Under the pieces are notes generated by a model. That model made no database searches and had not been told where the DNA came from. It saw only the letters and a program-made list of their open reading frames with translations. This document shows, piece after piece, positions 1 through 64,000 of a stretch of DNA of 64,000 nt (positions are counted from its first letter, which is position 1; each line of letters opens with the position of its first letter). This stretch comes from Eleginops maclovinus (lineage: Eukaryota; Chordata; Actinopteri; Perciformes; Eleginopidae). The translations under genes were made by a program, and so were the position numbers. The DNA is taken from the NCBI RefSeq assembly GCF_036324505.1, contig NC_086362.1, positions 4,895,043 through 4,959,042 on the forward strand. The letters run 5' to 3'.

Positions 1-332
1 TGATTGGCTGTCCCGCTGTTGACCGGTGAGCCTGGAAATTTAGTTTAGAACAGACATATTTACAGAGGACTACAATGCTGATGATGTACAGACGACATTT
101 TTGAAGTAAACTGTGAAAAATGAAGCATGTTTTGCTCCCTGCATCTATGATACAACTTTGTTTATGAAGCGACATTTCTAGGAAAAAGTGCCACCATCTT
201 AAATATTTCTGAAATGCTGTAGCATGCACATTCTCATATCGGCTTCTCCCAGAGTCGGCCTCTCCCTCTGATCTGTATTTCTGGATATGTTGACAATGAA
301 CTGAAAGAGCCTGCTATAAGGATGCCATGTCA

Positions 333-378
333 TCAATGTGTGGTCACCTGGTGATGAGCCACTGCTGAGTGTTTACTT
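333..378 (-). CDS. Tentative last exon of the divergent gene
   Basis: A strong minus-strand acceptor (pyrimidine tract CCTTCCCCTCATTTCCCCC, then CTGATACAG) ends at 379. Joined to the donor at 487, the frame reads GSKHSAVAHHQVTTH and stops at 335-333, giving about 313 residues in total. No clear AATAAA signal follows within the window; CATAAA occurs near 160. An alternative is a further donor (CAG|GTGACC) inside this stretch with the gene continuing left of the window. Confidence 0.3.
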
Positions 379-486
379 CTGTATCAGTGGGGGAAATGAG
401 GGGAAGGAATGGAATCATGTTCAGAGTCTCATCCCTGTTTGCTCCCTTAGTTGATGGGATGGGGAACAAAAAACATATTAACTTAC

Positions 487-985
487 CCTACTGTGATCCA
501 TTCCCTTGTTTCCTCTTTTGCCTTTTCTGTCTCCTCCATCAAATCTGTCTTTCTTTCTGGAGACTGACAGTCTTCAGTATCACTCCCTTGATCAGTTTTG
601 ACCACTGATTCTTGCCCCGTCTCTTTCACATCATCGCAGTCAGAACTGCAGCGTCTGTTGTCTGATGTTTGCTCTGTGTCCTGTGATGGCGTTGTAGTTT
701 GATCATCTCCATCCTCCGGTTTATACTCGGAGTTAGCTTCAAGGGGATCACAGGAGTAAAGGTGATTGTTGTCATCTTCAGGATGCTCTGGTTCTTTCAG
801 ATATTTAGTCTCCTGAACGTCTGCATCCACAATTGAGGCCTTCTCTGCACATAATTTGAGGATTTCTCCATCCACTTTAGCTATAATTGTGTTCAGTGTG
901 TCCAAAATGATATTTATGTCCTCCCAAACACTCTGAAAAATATCTCTGAAGGAGTCTGAACAAGGTTTGACTTTCCAATCTGTAT
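487..985 (-). CDS. Unassigned divergent gene, second coding exon
   Basis: The minus-strand acceptor TTGTTTTGTTTCAG ends at 986. The phase-1 codon joins to DTDWKVKPCSDSFRDIFQSV with the frame kept. A predicted helix (FRDIFQSVWEDINIILDTLN) is followed by about 110 residues rich in D, E, S, T and Q that look disordered. The open frame stops at 483-485 (TAA), but that stop lies inside a consensus donor, GG|GTAAGT at 487/486, so the exon probably ends at 487 and splices on to the left. This gene is transcribed away from arap2. Confidence 0.6.
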
Positions 986-1675
986 CTGAAACAAAACAAA
1001 GGGATAGAACAGAGCCAAATGTTGTATATATCATCAACCTTTTTGACAAATTGCATTTTTGAGAGTCATTTCTAGATACTTCAGCTATTATTTGTGTGGC
1101 CTGCACAATTGCATAAAAATAAACGTCAGTCTTTCTACGTAATTCAAATACTGTGGTGTAACGCCTCAAATTTCATTCAAACTTGAACTTCATAAAATTC
1201 ATTAGCCGACACTTTTTTTGTGTGCTTTCAGCTTTTCTACTTTAAGTGACAATTCAGTTAACTTTCCAGCTCACAATGAATGAACAATTTGCCTTTCAAA
1301 TGTGGTTTTTATCAAATCATTCAGGTTCCCTCTCTTCAACTATGGCCTCAACTTGTTTCAGCAACTGACTCTTCAGCTGCATTCAGCATGTTTACTTCAA
1401 CTCCACCTCAACAGTCCTCAACGTCAACTAAACTGCTTACGTTTCAACTTCCTTTGACTCTTGAACTGCTTTCAGGGTTTCAACTTACACCTAAACTACT
1501 CTTGGCGTTGGAACTTCCTAAATGTTTCATCCTTACAATTCGACTCCCACCGACATTTCAACTTTTTATTTTACGTTTAAACTTCCACTGACCTCCTCTT
1601 CCGCTGCTTTTTTCTGTTCTTCAATCAAAGTGAGCCTTTTATAAAGACGTGCATCAGTCAGACCCACTCACGTAC

Positions 1676-2072
1676 CTGTTGTGGACGGCTCCTGCTGATC
1701 ACTATCCCCTGGCGAAGACTTGTTGGCACAATCTCTGAGAACTCCTCTCCATGCTGTCACTCTCTCAGAATGAAAAACACTGAGCTCCTTCAGCACTCTC
1801 AGAACTCTCTGCTTGCACTCTTTCTCGTCTTCATCCTCATCCTCTTTCTCTTCTGCAGGACTGAGCATCCCTTCTTCACTGCCTCTACCTGGTTCTCCTC
1901 CTATGGATTTTCTTCCACCCACCGTGCTATCATTATGCTTTCTTCTGCTTCTGACAGCTTCCAGCCCCCCAAAAGTTTCTGTCAACATGTTGAGGAGACA
2001 GTTTTTACCCCTCCTGTCATGATGGGACTCGTCTTCATACATCTGTTTATTCAAATCCAGATTTCCATCCAT
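1676..2072 (-). CDS. Unassigned divergent gene, first coding exon
   Basis: On the minus strand a good acceptor (TTTTTTTCTTCTCAG) ends just upstream, at 2074, and the exon opens CATGG, giving the start MDGNLDLNKQMYED at 2072. The exon ends at ACAACAG|GTACGTGAG (1676, phase 1). It encodes about 132 residues: a short basic patch (VRSRRKH), an acidic run (EEKEDEDEDEKE) and a helical segment (RVLRVLKELSVFHSERV). There is no signal peptide or transmembrane segment. I do not recognise the family. Its head-to-head position next to arap2 matches DTHD1 in tetrapods as I remember the map, so a dthd1 5' end is possible but unproven. An open frame runs upstream of the acceptor, but it is more likely intron. 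Confidence 0.6.
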
Positions 2073-2176
2073 GCTGAGAAGAAAAAAACAACAGATCTGG
2101 GTCAGATGTATGTAATCCAGCTGGTTTTGTGCCCTTTTTGAGTCCGGTTTGCACACGGCAAAAACAAATCACTCAC

Positions 2177-2330
2177 TGAATAATACATTCAAACATTCTC
2201 TAAAACTACAGGGCATTCTTCCCTCCTTTTATATCTGAAGCAGAAAACTCCTTGGTCGCTCTGTCCCTGGCATTTTGTGTGTTACTGTGTACAGCTTTCC
2301 TAGTTTTCAGGAGCCAATGTCGTATTTATA
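2177..2330 (-). promoter_or_regulatory. Candidate promoter and leader exon of the divergent gene
   Basis: On the minus strand a TATA-like TATAAATA lies at 2323-2330. About 150 nt downstream is a donor-like site, TTCA|GTGAGTG (2177/2176), which would pair with the acceptor at 2074 through a 103-nt intron. The arrangement is coherent but rests only on short motifs. Confidence 0.3.
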
Positions 2331-2399
2331 TGTCTGCCAGTAGTAAAACATGTTGCCAAGGAGACCCCTGGAGGCGTGGCAGGGAGGGACAAAAGAGCA

Positions 2400-3980
2400 G
2401 CCACAGAGCAAAAGAGCCACAGGAAGACTGAGTGCTGTCCTCCACACATCTCATCCCTGTCCTCTATTCTTCTGTCACTCATTTTACTGCTTGTACGTCC
2501 AGACAGTGAAAGACATCAGCTCTTTAAATTCAACCCAAAACTGTTGCTCAATCATTAATCTTTCGCACATGTGTCCAAAAAGCAGAAATGTCCCCCATGT
2601 TGAGAAGGAGGTCGTATATAGGTTGTTTACATGGGTCATTTCATGGTTTGCCTGAGGAATTTGTGGTTTTACGATCCTATTACATCAGTGGTGGAAGAAC
2701 TGAGTTTTAAAAACACTGTGATTTTTTTTTAAGTGAAAGTACAAAATATAATTATAAGTGTAAAGTTTTTAAAATAAGCTTAAATGGAAAATGTGATTTT
2801 CAAAAGACAATCAGTAAGTAATGTTTCTTCTTCTATTCTTAATACTACATTGTAATAATGGTGGGGAAAATATTTGGTACATATATTACCACTTTGGTGA
2901 CATATCTTTATTTGTTTGATGAAAAAGGTGTTGAATGAAATACATCCATCATTGATTTTGTTGTTTAATCCTTTAAATTGTGATATTTCAAAGTTTTTAA
3001 TGAGAAAGGCCTGATATGCTCTGAGCTGCAGCTCTCTGTCACCATCATGTGGCTGATGCGGCACACTGTGTTCTGTTATTTTATTACCTACTTTTAACAT
3101 TTCACGCTTTAAGTATTTGGGAACATCCAAAGGAAAATAAATACACGTTATTTTTTAATATATCCTTATATTAAAATCATTCATTTCAAAAGTGTTGTTG
3201 TTGTTGTTGTTGTTGTTGTTGTATACTGTAGTATAATGCACTTTGTGTTCATACGTATTTCTTTTTTTCTTATAATATCTCTGTTTAAATATATTTATTT
3301 TCTAGAGGTAGAGCAACAGTGTTTAATAATATTTAAAATGTTGAAGAAATTGTCTACTTTTTTTTAACTGAAATTGTATACTTTCAAATTGGAATGAGAA
3401 ATGAACTTATTTGACTTTATTTTTAAATTACTATTACTAGTAACATTATTTGATATATATAATAAAAAAATATTACCTAATGTTTATTTGCCAAGAGAAT
3501 CAACCAATTCAATTCCTGTCTTACGTAATATTTGTTACAGTATTTTGGTTTTCAGTTCAATTAAATGCATTTTTTTCCCCCAATACACATGTTCAATTCA
3601 TACAATGCTTTCAAATCATTCTTCTACCATCATCAGAATAATATCATACACTAACAATGCTGGATGAAAATAATGAAACTAAATGTGATTACGTTTTTTT
3701 TTCCAGGACTCTCCTAATTATCTGAGAACAGGCATCCTGCTGCATTCCTGCCTGTGATGAATGCATAGCCCGGGGCGTTCAGGATCAAGCTGGGACATGC
3801 GTGGATTCCCAGGAAACACCTCAACTGCCTCCACTTTGTTGTTCTCAGGTGACACACGATGACACATTTGTTTTGTTTTAAAAACAGACAAACATAAAAC
3901 AAAGTCTACCAAATTATTATCGGTTTAAAGCTAAATATTGTTTGAGAGTTTTAGTAGCAGCCTAGCAGGTACTTTTGCAA
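2400..3980. other. Intergenic AT-rich region between the divergent genes
   Basis: No convincing exon is present. At about 2688-2830 there is a decayed copy of a very common fish repeat that begins 'cagtggtggaaga' and contains 'aagtgaaagtac'. A (GTT)n microsatellite runs about 3193-3222. The rest is AT-rich with chance open frames. A possible splice-bounded block at 3707-3848 is discussed under rejected items. Confidence 0.5.
3193..3222. repeat. (GTT)n microsatellite
   Basis: About ten tandem GTT triplets lie in AT-rich intergenic DNA. Confidence 0.95.
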
Positions 3981-3984
3981 CTGG

Positions 3985-4147
3985 TCCTGCACTGAGATGG
4001 GCGTGGTGTTACCGAACACACCGCGGAAACAGACCGAGCACGTTGTGAGGGCTCGCGACAGTCAACAGGATGACACAAACTGGACATGACGAGAGCGTGA
4101 AGGTGTGCGGATGATGCCTGAGGTTCCCACCTGTTTATAACCGGCAG
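3985..4147 (+). other. arap2: Candidate non-coding first exon and promoter region of arap2
   Basis: A locally GC-richer, CpG-containing block ends in a good donor, CCGGCAG|GTAAGC, at 4147/4148. The next coding exon starts with its own acceptor at 7795 and carries 63 nt of untranslated leader, so an upstream leader exon is expected. The transcription start is not visible, so the left border is arbitrary. The block contains short upstream reading frames, for example 4070-4114 (14 codons plus stop). This is an inference from the donor site and base composition. A cDNA could place exon 1 elsewhere in 2500-7790. Confidence 0.4.
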
Positions 4148-5387
4148 GTAAGCTCTTCTGCCTCTCGGACGTACAGCAACGTGTTGGTAAACACACTGAC
4201 TTCAAGTGTTGTGTTAAAATTCGACTAAAGTGGTCACGTATCTGAGGTAAATGGGCTTAAGTTTAATTAGCCTTTTAAATGTGTGTAACAAGAAGCGTGA
4301 ATCACTCATTTGCCGGTAAACTCATATGAAGTGAAACTGCGTCGCTCTGAGTTTGTGTACTTTTCACAAAGTTGTCATACCACTCTTTTTATACGTGTAA
4401 ACACAGGCTAAAGAAACACACCTTGACCGCTAGTGTTTTGCGCCTTTACTTCAATGTAAACACTCTCCCGCAAAGCGTGTACAATGGCAGCTTTTAATAG
4501 TGCCTCTTTTACTTCATTTAGTATAATAGCATTCTTTAATGGTCTTTTGTTTGACTGTATCCTCAAAACACCACTTACTATTTAAGTAGATAACATTTCA
4601 ACAGGGAATACGGTATATATTTTTTCTCCCCCAAACCAGGAAGGGGACAGGAATTGGACTTTGTTCAATGTTAGTGAGAGATGTGCAGAAGTATGAGGTA
4701 GGTGTGTATGCTATGACTCACCCTCTGTACTTTCTAACCATACCTGTGGTGTAGCTACTGGCTGTAACACCACCTACCTGCATACTCATACATTTCCTGT
4801 GCTGGTAGCCATGCATTCAGACAGTTTTGTTGTAGAAGAACAGCTTCAATTCAGATCAACTACAATTACAACCATGAGAAAAACGTACCCGTGTAAAATG
4901 GGAAACCTCGACCACCTGTCCAAAGCGTTACAAAAGGTACATATTGCTACAATTGGTGAGCGTTTATGTATCATATGCACATCTTTACAAGCTTAAAAAC
5001 ACCTTACACTAACTAAATACCGTCAAACTTATCCAACCCTAAATAGGAAATGGTCCGAATACCTAGGATTAAAAATTCAAAAGCAGATACATTACAAGGG
5101 ATTAAATTAAATGCGTTTCAGATTAAGGTTCTTTAGTTCCAAGACATTTAGTTTAGTCAAGCTTGAACATATTTGATTAACAACATCTCTTTTTAAAGGC
5201 AGACGTATACAGTATAAAGACATTTTTATACTAATATATAATTCCATATCTGTTGGTGTATGCAAACCACACTACAGCTGGAACATCTAAGGGTTTTGTT
5301 ACCCTTTATATACAATGCTCCTTCTTAGTCAATACCTGACCCTATGTTCCATCCTGCTGCGTTTGTGTGTGTTGTAGTATCTTTATG

Positions 5388-5423
<36 letters not shown>

Positions 5424-7794
5424 GCTTCATATGTTCCTACGCCCATGTGGGAAGTGCAAGCCGTTTCATTTTGTGAAGTTCTCTTTTGCTATTGATCTAA
5501 ACACCCTGTGGAGTAAGACACCAGGCAATAGCTGTGGATGAAAAACTCCCATATCCAGCCCTTTAATAGTGTTTGTTGTGTTGGTTTGCTCTATGGCGGG
5601 TGTGTGTGTGCAGCTGTGTGAGTGGGTGTAGAAGTGCAAAAAGGCAGAGATGAGGAGCAGTCGAGGTCAAATGTGCTAGCAGGCTTCGGCGTGTGCCTCG
5701 GCTGGCTGTTAGCCAATACAGGTCCCTGCATGTTAACACTGCAATACACAGCTGGGCAGGTCTGATGGTGTTTATACACCCCCGATGTGAGGAACTAATA
5801 TAGCGGTGTGAAGCTGGGACTGTGTTTTGGGAGGGTTAAGTAAAACATATATATTCCATTACAAATGCAATACAAGTCAAAGGAAACATCAACACTTAAG
5901 TGAATTATATAAGACAATAGAACAATGTATCCTTAGGAGAAGAAAACAGGACATTTTGTGTCAAAAATGGCTTTCATCAAGCAAATTCATGCTTGAATAT
6001 TAAAGACCAACAATGAAACACTTAAAAAAAACATTACATCCTGTACATATACACGGCAGAATGACACACCGACACTATTTTTAAATACCGTGGTTAACCT
6101 ACTCAAATGAACAAAAGAACCACAATATGGTCGGCTTAGACTACAGTATTAAAGCATCCACATCATTATTTTGAACAAATCAGATGTCCAAAAAGAGGAA
6201 AACTACAGCCAATATAGCCCCAAAAAAAAGCCTTTTTTTATTCCAGATTAAATGATATGCTAGGTTTACAGAGTCATGGTATTAAACCCCATTAGAAATC
6301 TATCAGTAATCTGATATGTATTTTTGATGTGCCTGTAAGGGAATACAGTTACTTTTGTATTCTGTTACTGGTGCTGAGAATAAGAAGCGCTTTCAAAAGG
6401 CATCCGAACATTCAAGTAACAAGGCTAATGTCATCCTAACATTCTGAGCAACCTTTCAGTTCTTTTTTGGGGCGATCTTATCTTAAGGGGAAGCATTGAT
6501 TTAATCTCAAGTGCATTTCTAAAATATGTAAAGGTCAGTTTCTGTTTGTGTTAATTTAGTGTGAATTACTTGCTAAGCAATTGTAAAGCCACAACATAGT
6601 GTTGATTTGAAAGCAGAAGTAACGCTTCATGTACCTTTGTCACTGTACATTTACAACCCAAAGGAGAAGTAGACATGGCAAGATGTTAATGTACCTTCCT
6701 GTGTGGGGTGTGTGTGTATGTGTGAGAGGTAGAGAGAGCTGCTTCACAATTCATTAGAAACGATAAAGACAAGAAAGAGCCATTTATCAAAAGCCTTCAA
6801 GGGGTTATTAAGATGCTAGGGAGTGAGCTGGGATGTTAACTTTGACTGGAAAAAGGAGACAAATATGTCAGCTGGTTAGAAATCCAGCTTGTGTGTTATT
6901 TGAAATCTGACCTGAAGGCAAGTCTATTCCCTAAACCTGACTGCAGAGCCACACTTGCATGTTATTTCCTCAGAGCTATTGCTGTTTCCTGCTGTTTCAT
7001 TCAGGAGTGTTGCACATTCAGATGTTGGCGTATGTGTTTGCTCACTTGTTGAATGCACACATGTATCTGGTTGTGTTTAAAAGCAGTAGATATTTTAGGA
7101 AGTAGGCTTGTTGGCTATATTTATGAGATTAAATGACTGTGTCAGTTAGTCTTGTGTCTGCAAGGTAACTATAAAGCGTATCTAAGGCTTAAAGCAGAGG
7201 GAACACAAAACAAACCCCAGCACTTTTCCTTTAAAGCTCAGCACTTATGATCTATTTTGTTTACATTAACAGCAGTATTTGTGCTAAGGGTTTTCTACTT
7301 AACTATTTCCTTGGCATGTCGTGGTGACTTCCTGCAGTCTGAAACCACAACTGGCACTTGACACATTTTTGTAAACTGTGCAGAGCCAGACTAGCTGTTT
7401 ATGCCTGTTTCCTTTCTGCTTTCTGCTAAATGATGCTATATCCATGCTTTGATTTCATATACAAGACAGAACTGGGTGGAATTGGTCATTTTATCTTCCT
7501 CTAGGCAAGAAAGGGGGTAAGAGTGTTTTCCAAAAGGTCGAACAGTGCTTTCTGATCAGGTTTTATATCGTAATTGAAGTTGAAAGATGGTTTAATTTTA
7601 CCCTGATTAAATTTCCACCTGCAAAATGAACCTCTTAACATTAATTATTATCAACTTCAATACTTTTCCCTCTTAGAGAAACGATTCATAGGTGCATCAT
7701 GCAAAGATTCAGTTCAGCTGGATGGCACTAACAGCCTTTAAAGTATTTTTCTTTAACCGCATGTTGTTTGAAACCGCTTTCTCTGTCTCTACAG
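4148..7794 (+). other. arap2: arap2 putative intron 1
   Basis: This is 3.6 kb between the candidate leader exon and the first coding exon. It contains a (CA)16 tract at 5391-5422 and otherwise unique-looking AT-rich DNA. I see no other gene. The short open frames here have no recognisable domain. Confidence 0.45.
5391..5422. repeat. (CA)n microsatellite
   Basis: Sixteen uninterrupted AC dinucleotides lie in putative intron 1. Confidence 0.98.
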
Positions 7795-7857
7795 TTTAAA
7801 GCGGACTACTATCTTCCAGAGGCCCTCCTGATGCGGCAGAGGTGAGACCGGAGCATC

Positions 7858-62097
<54,240 letters not shown>

Positions 62098-64000
62098 GTG
62101 AGCGTTTAAAAAAAAAAAAATCCCAAACATTTTATTTGCAAAACCTCCGGCAAGGCCAATCAATCCATCAATCCATTTGTAAGCAGTTTAAACTGCGTGT
62201 TTGTCAGAGGTCTACTCCAGTTAAGCGCTGAGCGATCAATCAGTGTCAGTCTGTCAGCTGTCAAACTGCCAATCGTTTAATCCGAACACTAAACAGTCCA
62301 GTCAAAACGATCAATGGATGTGTCTTTCACATTCGTTCCGCATCCGTCCTCGGGAATACTTGTCAGACGGGGAAGATGTTCTCAGACGACCCTGCAGTGA
62401 ACGCTCTACGGTTCGAGGTAAATTAGGGTCAGGTAGGAAAAAAATGTGGATGAAAATGAATAAAATAAGTTGGTTCAAACCCACCTGAGAGATACTAACG
62501 CTAAAACTTCTGAATTCTCTTCACTTTGTCTTCCAAGGCAACTTTTAATCAGGCTCCATTTCACACCCAAACTCCTCAGCTGCTGCTGCACCTCCTGCTC
62601 CGCAATGGTCCCACTTCTCCAAACAGCTGGAGCGTTGCTCGGGCCCATGGGTAATTAGGAGAGGGAGCAGGCTTTGGATGCTCCCCTTGGGGATGGAGGT
62701 TATTTAGAAGGTTGAGGAATGCAGGACAAATGTAGGGAATGAAGGTTTCCGGGTGGGGGTGGCAGATTGCAGCTACCTGCCAGTGGATGAGCGTAATCTC
62801 CTACGTCCTGGGCAAGACATCCATCTCCATTTCCCATCCACCCCCACATGCTTCGCTCTCATTGGTGGATGTACATGTTGCTAATGAACAGGGCTGAGGT
62901 CTGGGAAATTGCCCCTTAGAGGAAACACGGGGGGGGAATTTTTCACCAATGTCTATTGAAATTCTCATTATTTCAAGATGGAATTCATTTACATTACATT
63001 TGTTGAAGGATAATTCCAATGTGCTGCAATTTGGGTCTTGATGTCGAAGTTGTAGGACATCAATTCGGTTGGTTATGACAATATTGTGCTCATAAATGCT
63101 GAGATCTGAGAGTACGGTTGCCTCGCTCCAATGATGTCTGAGGCCAAATGATTAAACTGGTTAGGAATTTTTTTAAAAATCCTTTGTGGCTTCAAACAAT
63201 GGCTTACCTTTTAGAAAAAAGACACTTTTTGAAAAGTCTATCCTGTATTTCTAAAGCTTGCTGAACCTTTTTTCTTAAATCTAAATGAACATTTGGGCAA
63301 TTTATAATGATCAAATATTGAAGCAGATAAAGACACGTTGGCCTTCAACTGCCTACACACATACTTTCAACCAGAATAAACCTGCTAAACCTTAGACTTT
63401 TATTCTGTATAAATGTTGTGTTATGGAATACATGGAATTCTGCTTTTCAAAGTTGCATTAATAAAACGGCAGGGGTTGAAAGGTCTAAATCCATTACTGA
63501 CATTTAATAATGAACTGTTATTTTACCTTTGTTTTGATTTCCAGATCTTGAAGAAATATCAGGTTCTTTTGCTAAATGTTTACTGAAGGTTATAGCTGGC
63601 TTCTGTAGTGTTCACCAATATCGGGTGTCGGATCAGGACACAGACTTGCTTAGGGTTTTTAGAACTATAATGAATGCCTCAGGCGTCAGATACACATCGT
63701 TATTTTCTTTATTTATTTATCTGTCTGCCAAGACGGAACATGTTCTTGTGTGGGTGTGTGTGGTCTAAAAATGGAAAGAAATACTCATTGCTAACGTGGT
63801 CAAACAAAGCAATACAAGTGCAAATCTGTAATGAGGGAATACACTCAAGATTCAAGAATGTGGTATTTAGCAGTCGGCACAATGACATGTAAACTGACGT
63901 TCAATCATACGTCTCTTCTTTATTATTGAAGGCTCTTTAGCAATAGCTGGTGGGTAAAAACAAGCAGGCAATGAGTGTGACATCCTAAATGATCCCAGCA
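62098..64000 (+). other. arap2: arap2 intron 15 (start only)
   Basis: The donor at 62098 is followed by an A12 run. No further exon with ARAP2 similarity appears before the window ends. Short open frames have no domain. Confidence 0.6.

Noticed and set aside
2780..3130. Minus-strand open frame of 116 codons
   Set aside because: AT-rich intergenic DNA overlapping a decayed dispersed repeat; no domain, no promoter or splice support.
3707..3848. Block with a strong acceptor (TTTTTTTTTCCAG) and donor-like CAG|GTGACA
   Set aside because: Could be an alternative leader exon of arap2, but nothing links it to either gene and both strands show chance frames. Left unannotated without transcript evidence.

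Overview
The window is vertebrate nuclear DNA, most likely from a teleost fish, probably a percomorph-type genome. This rests on short phase-matched exons with GT..AG borders, introns up to about 9 kb, very long CA/TG microsatellites, and several repeats that I recognise as common in fish: two tRNA-derived SINEs, short TIR elements and decayed Tc1-like and L2/Rex-like pieces. There are no bacterial features such as operons, ribosome binding sites or CRISPR arrays.

The main content is the 5' and central part of one gene on the + strand, arap2 (ArfGAP with RhoGAP domain, ankyrin repeat and PH domain 2). I placed 14 coding exons from the start codon at 7858 to 62097. All 13 exon-exon junctions keep the reading frame. 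The first coding exon needs one extra base near 8027, inside the SAM domain. With that base restored the window encodes about 887 residues: SAM, a proline/serine-rich linker, PH1, PH2, a complete ArfGAP zinc finger with its arginine, ankyrin-type sequence and the start of the next PH region. The remaining PH domains, RhoGAP and Ras-association parts must lie beyond 64000. A non-coding first exon probably ends at 4147.

Left end (1-2500): a divergent minus-strand gene has two clear exons (2073-1676 and 985-487), a tentative last exon (378-333) and a TATA-like upstream region. It encodes an acidic, mostly disordered protein that I do not recognise by sequence. In tetrapods, as I recall, DTHD1 lies head-to-head with ARAP2, so a dthd1-related identity is a synteny-based guess only.

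The rest is intron. The introns hold repeats and low-complexity DNA: a 173-nt uninterrupted pyrimidine tract near 12.4 kb, a 181-nt TG tract near 59.9 kb, an 84-nt CA tract near 51 kb, several G/C homopolymers, a SINE 34 nt downstream of an arap2 donor site, two short TIR elements, a pair of roughly 85-nt inverted repeats near 41.4/41.8 kb and three short near-perfect hairpins. I found no previously undescribed system. The most useful points are the SAM frameshift, the unassigned divergent gene, an atypical 3' splice site and the hairpin and repeat structures inside arap2 introns.
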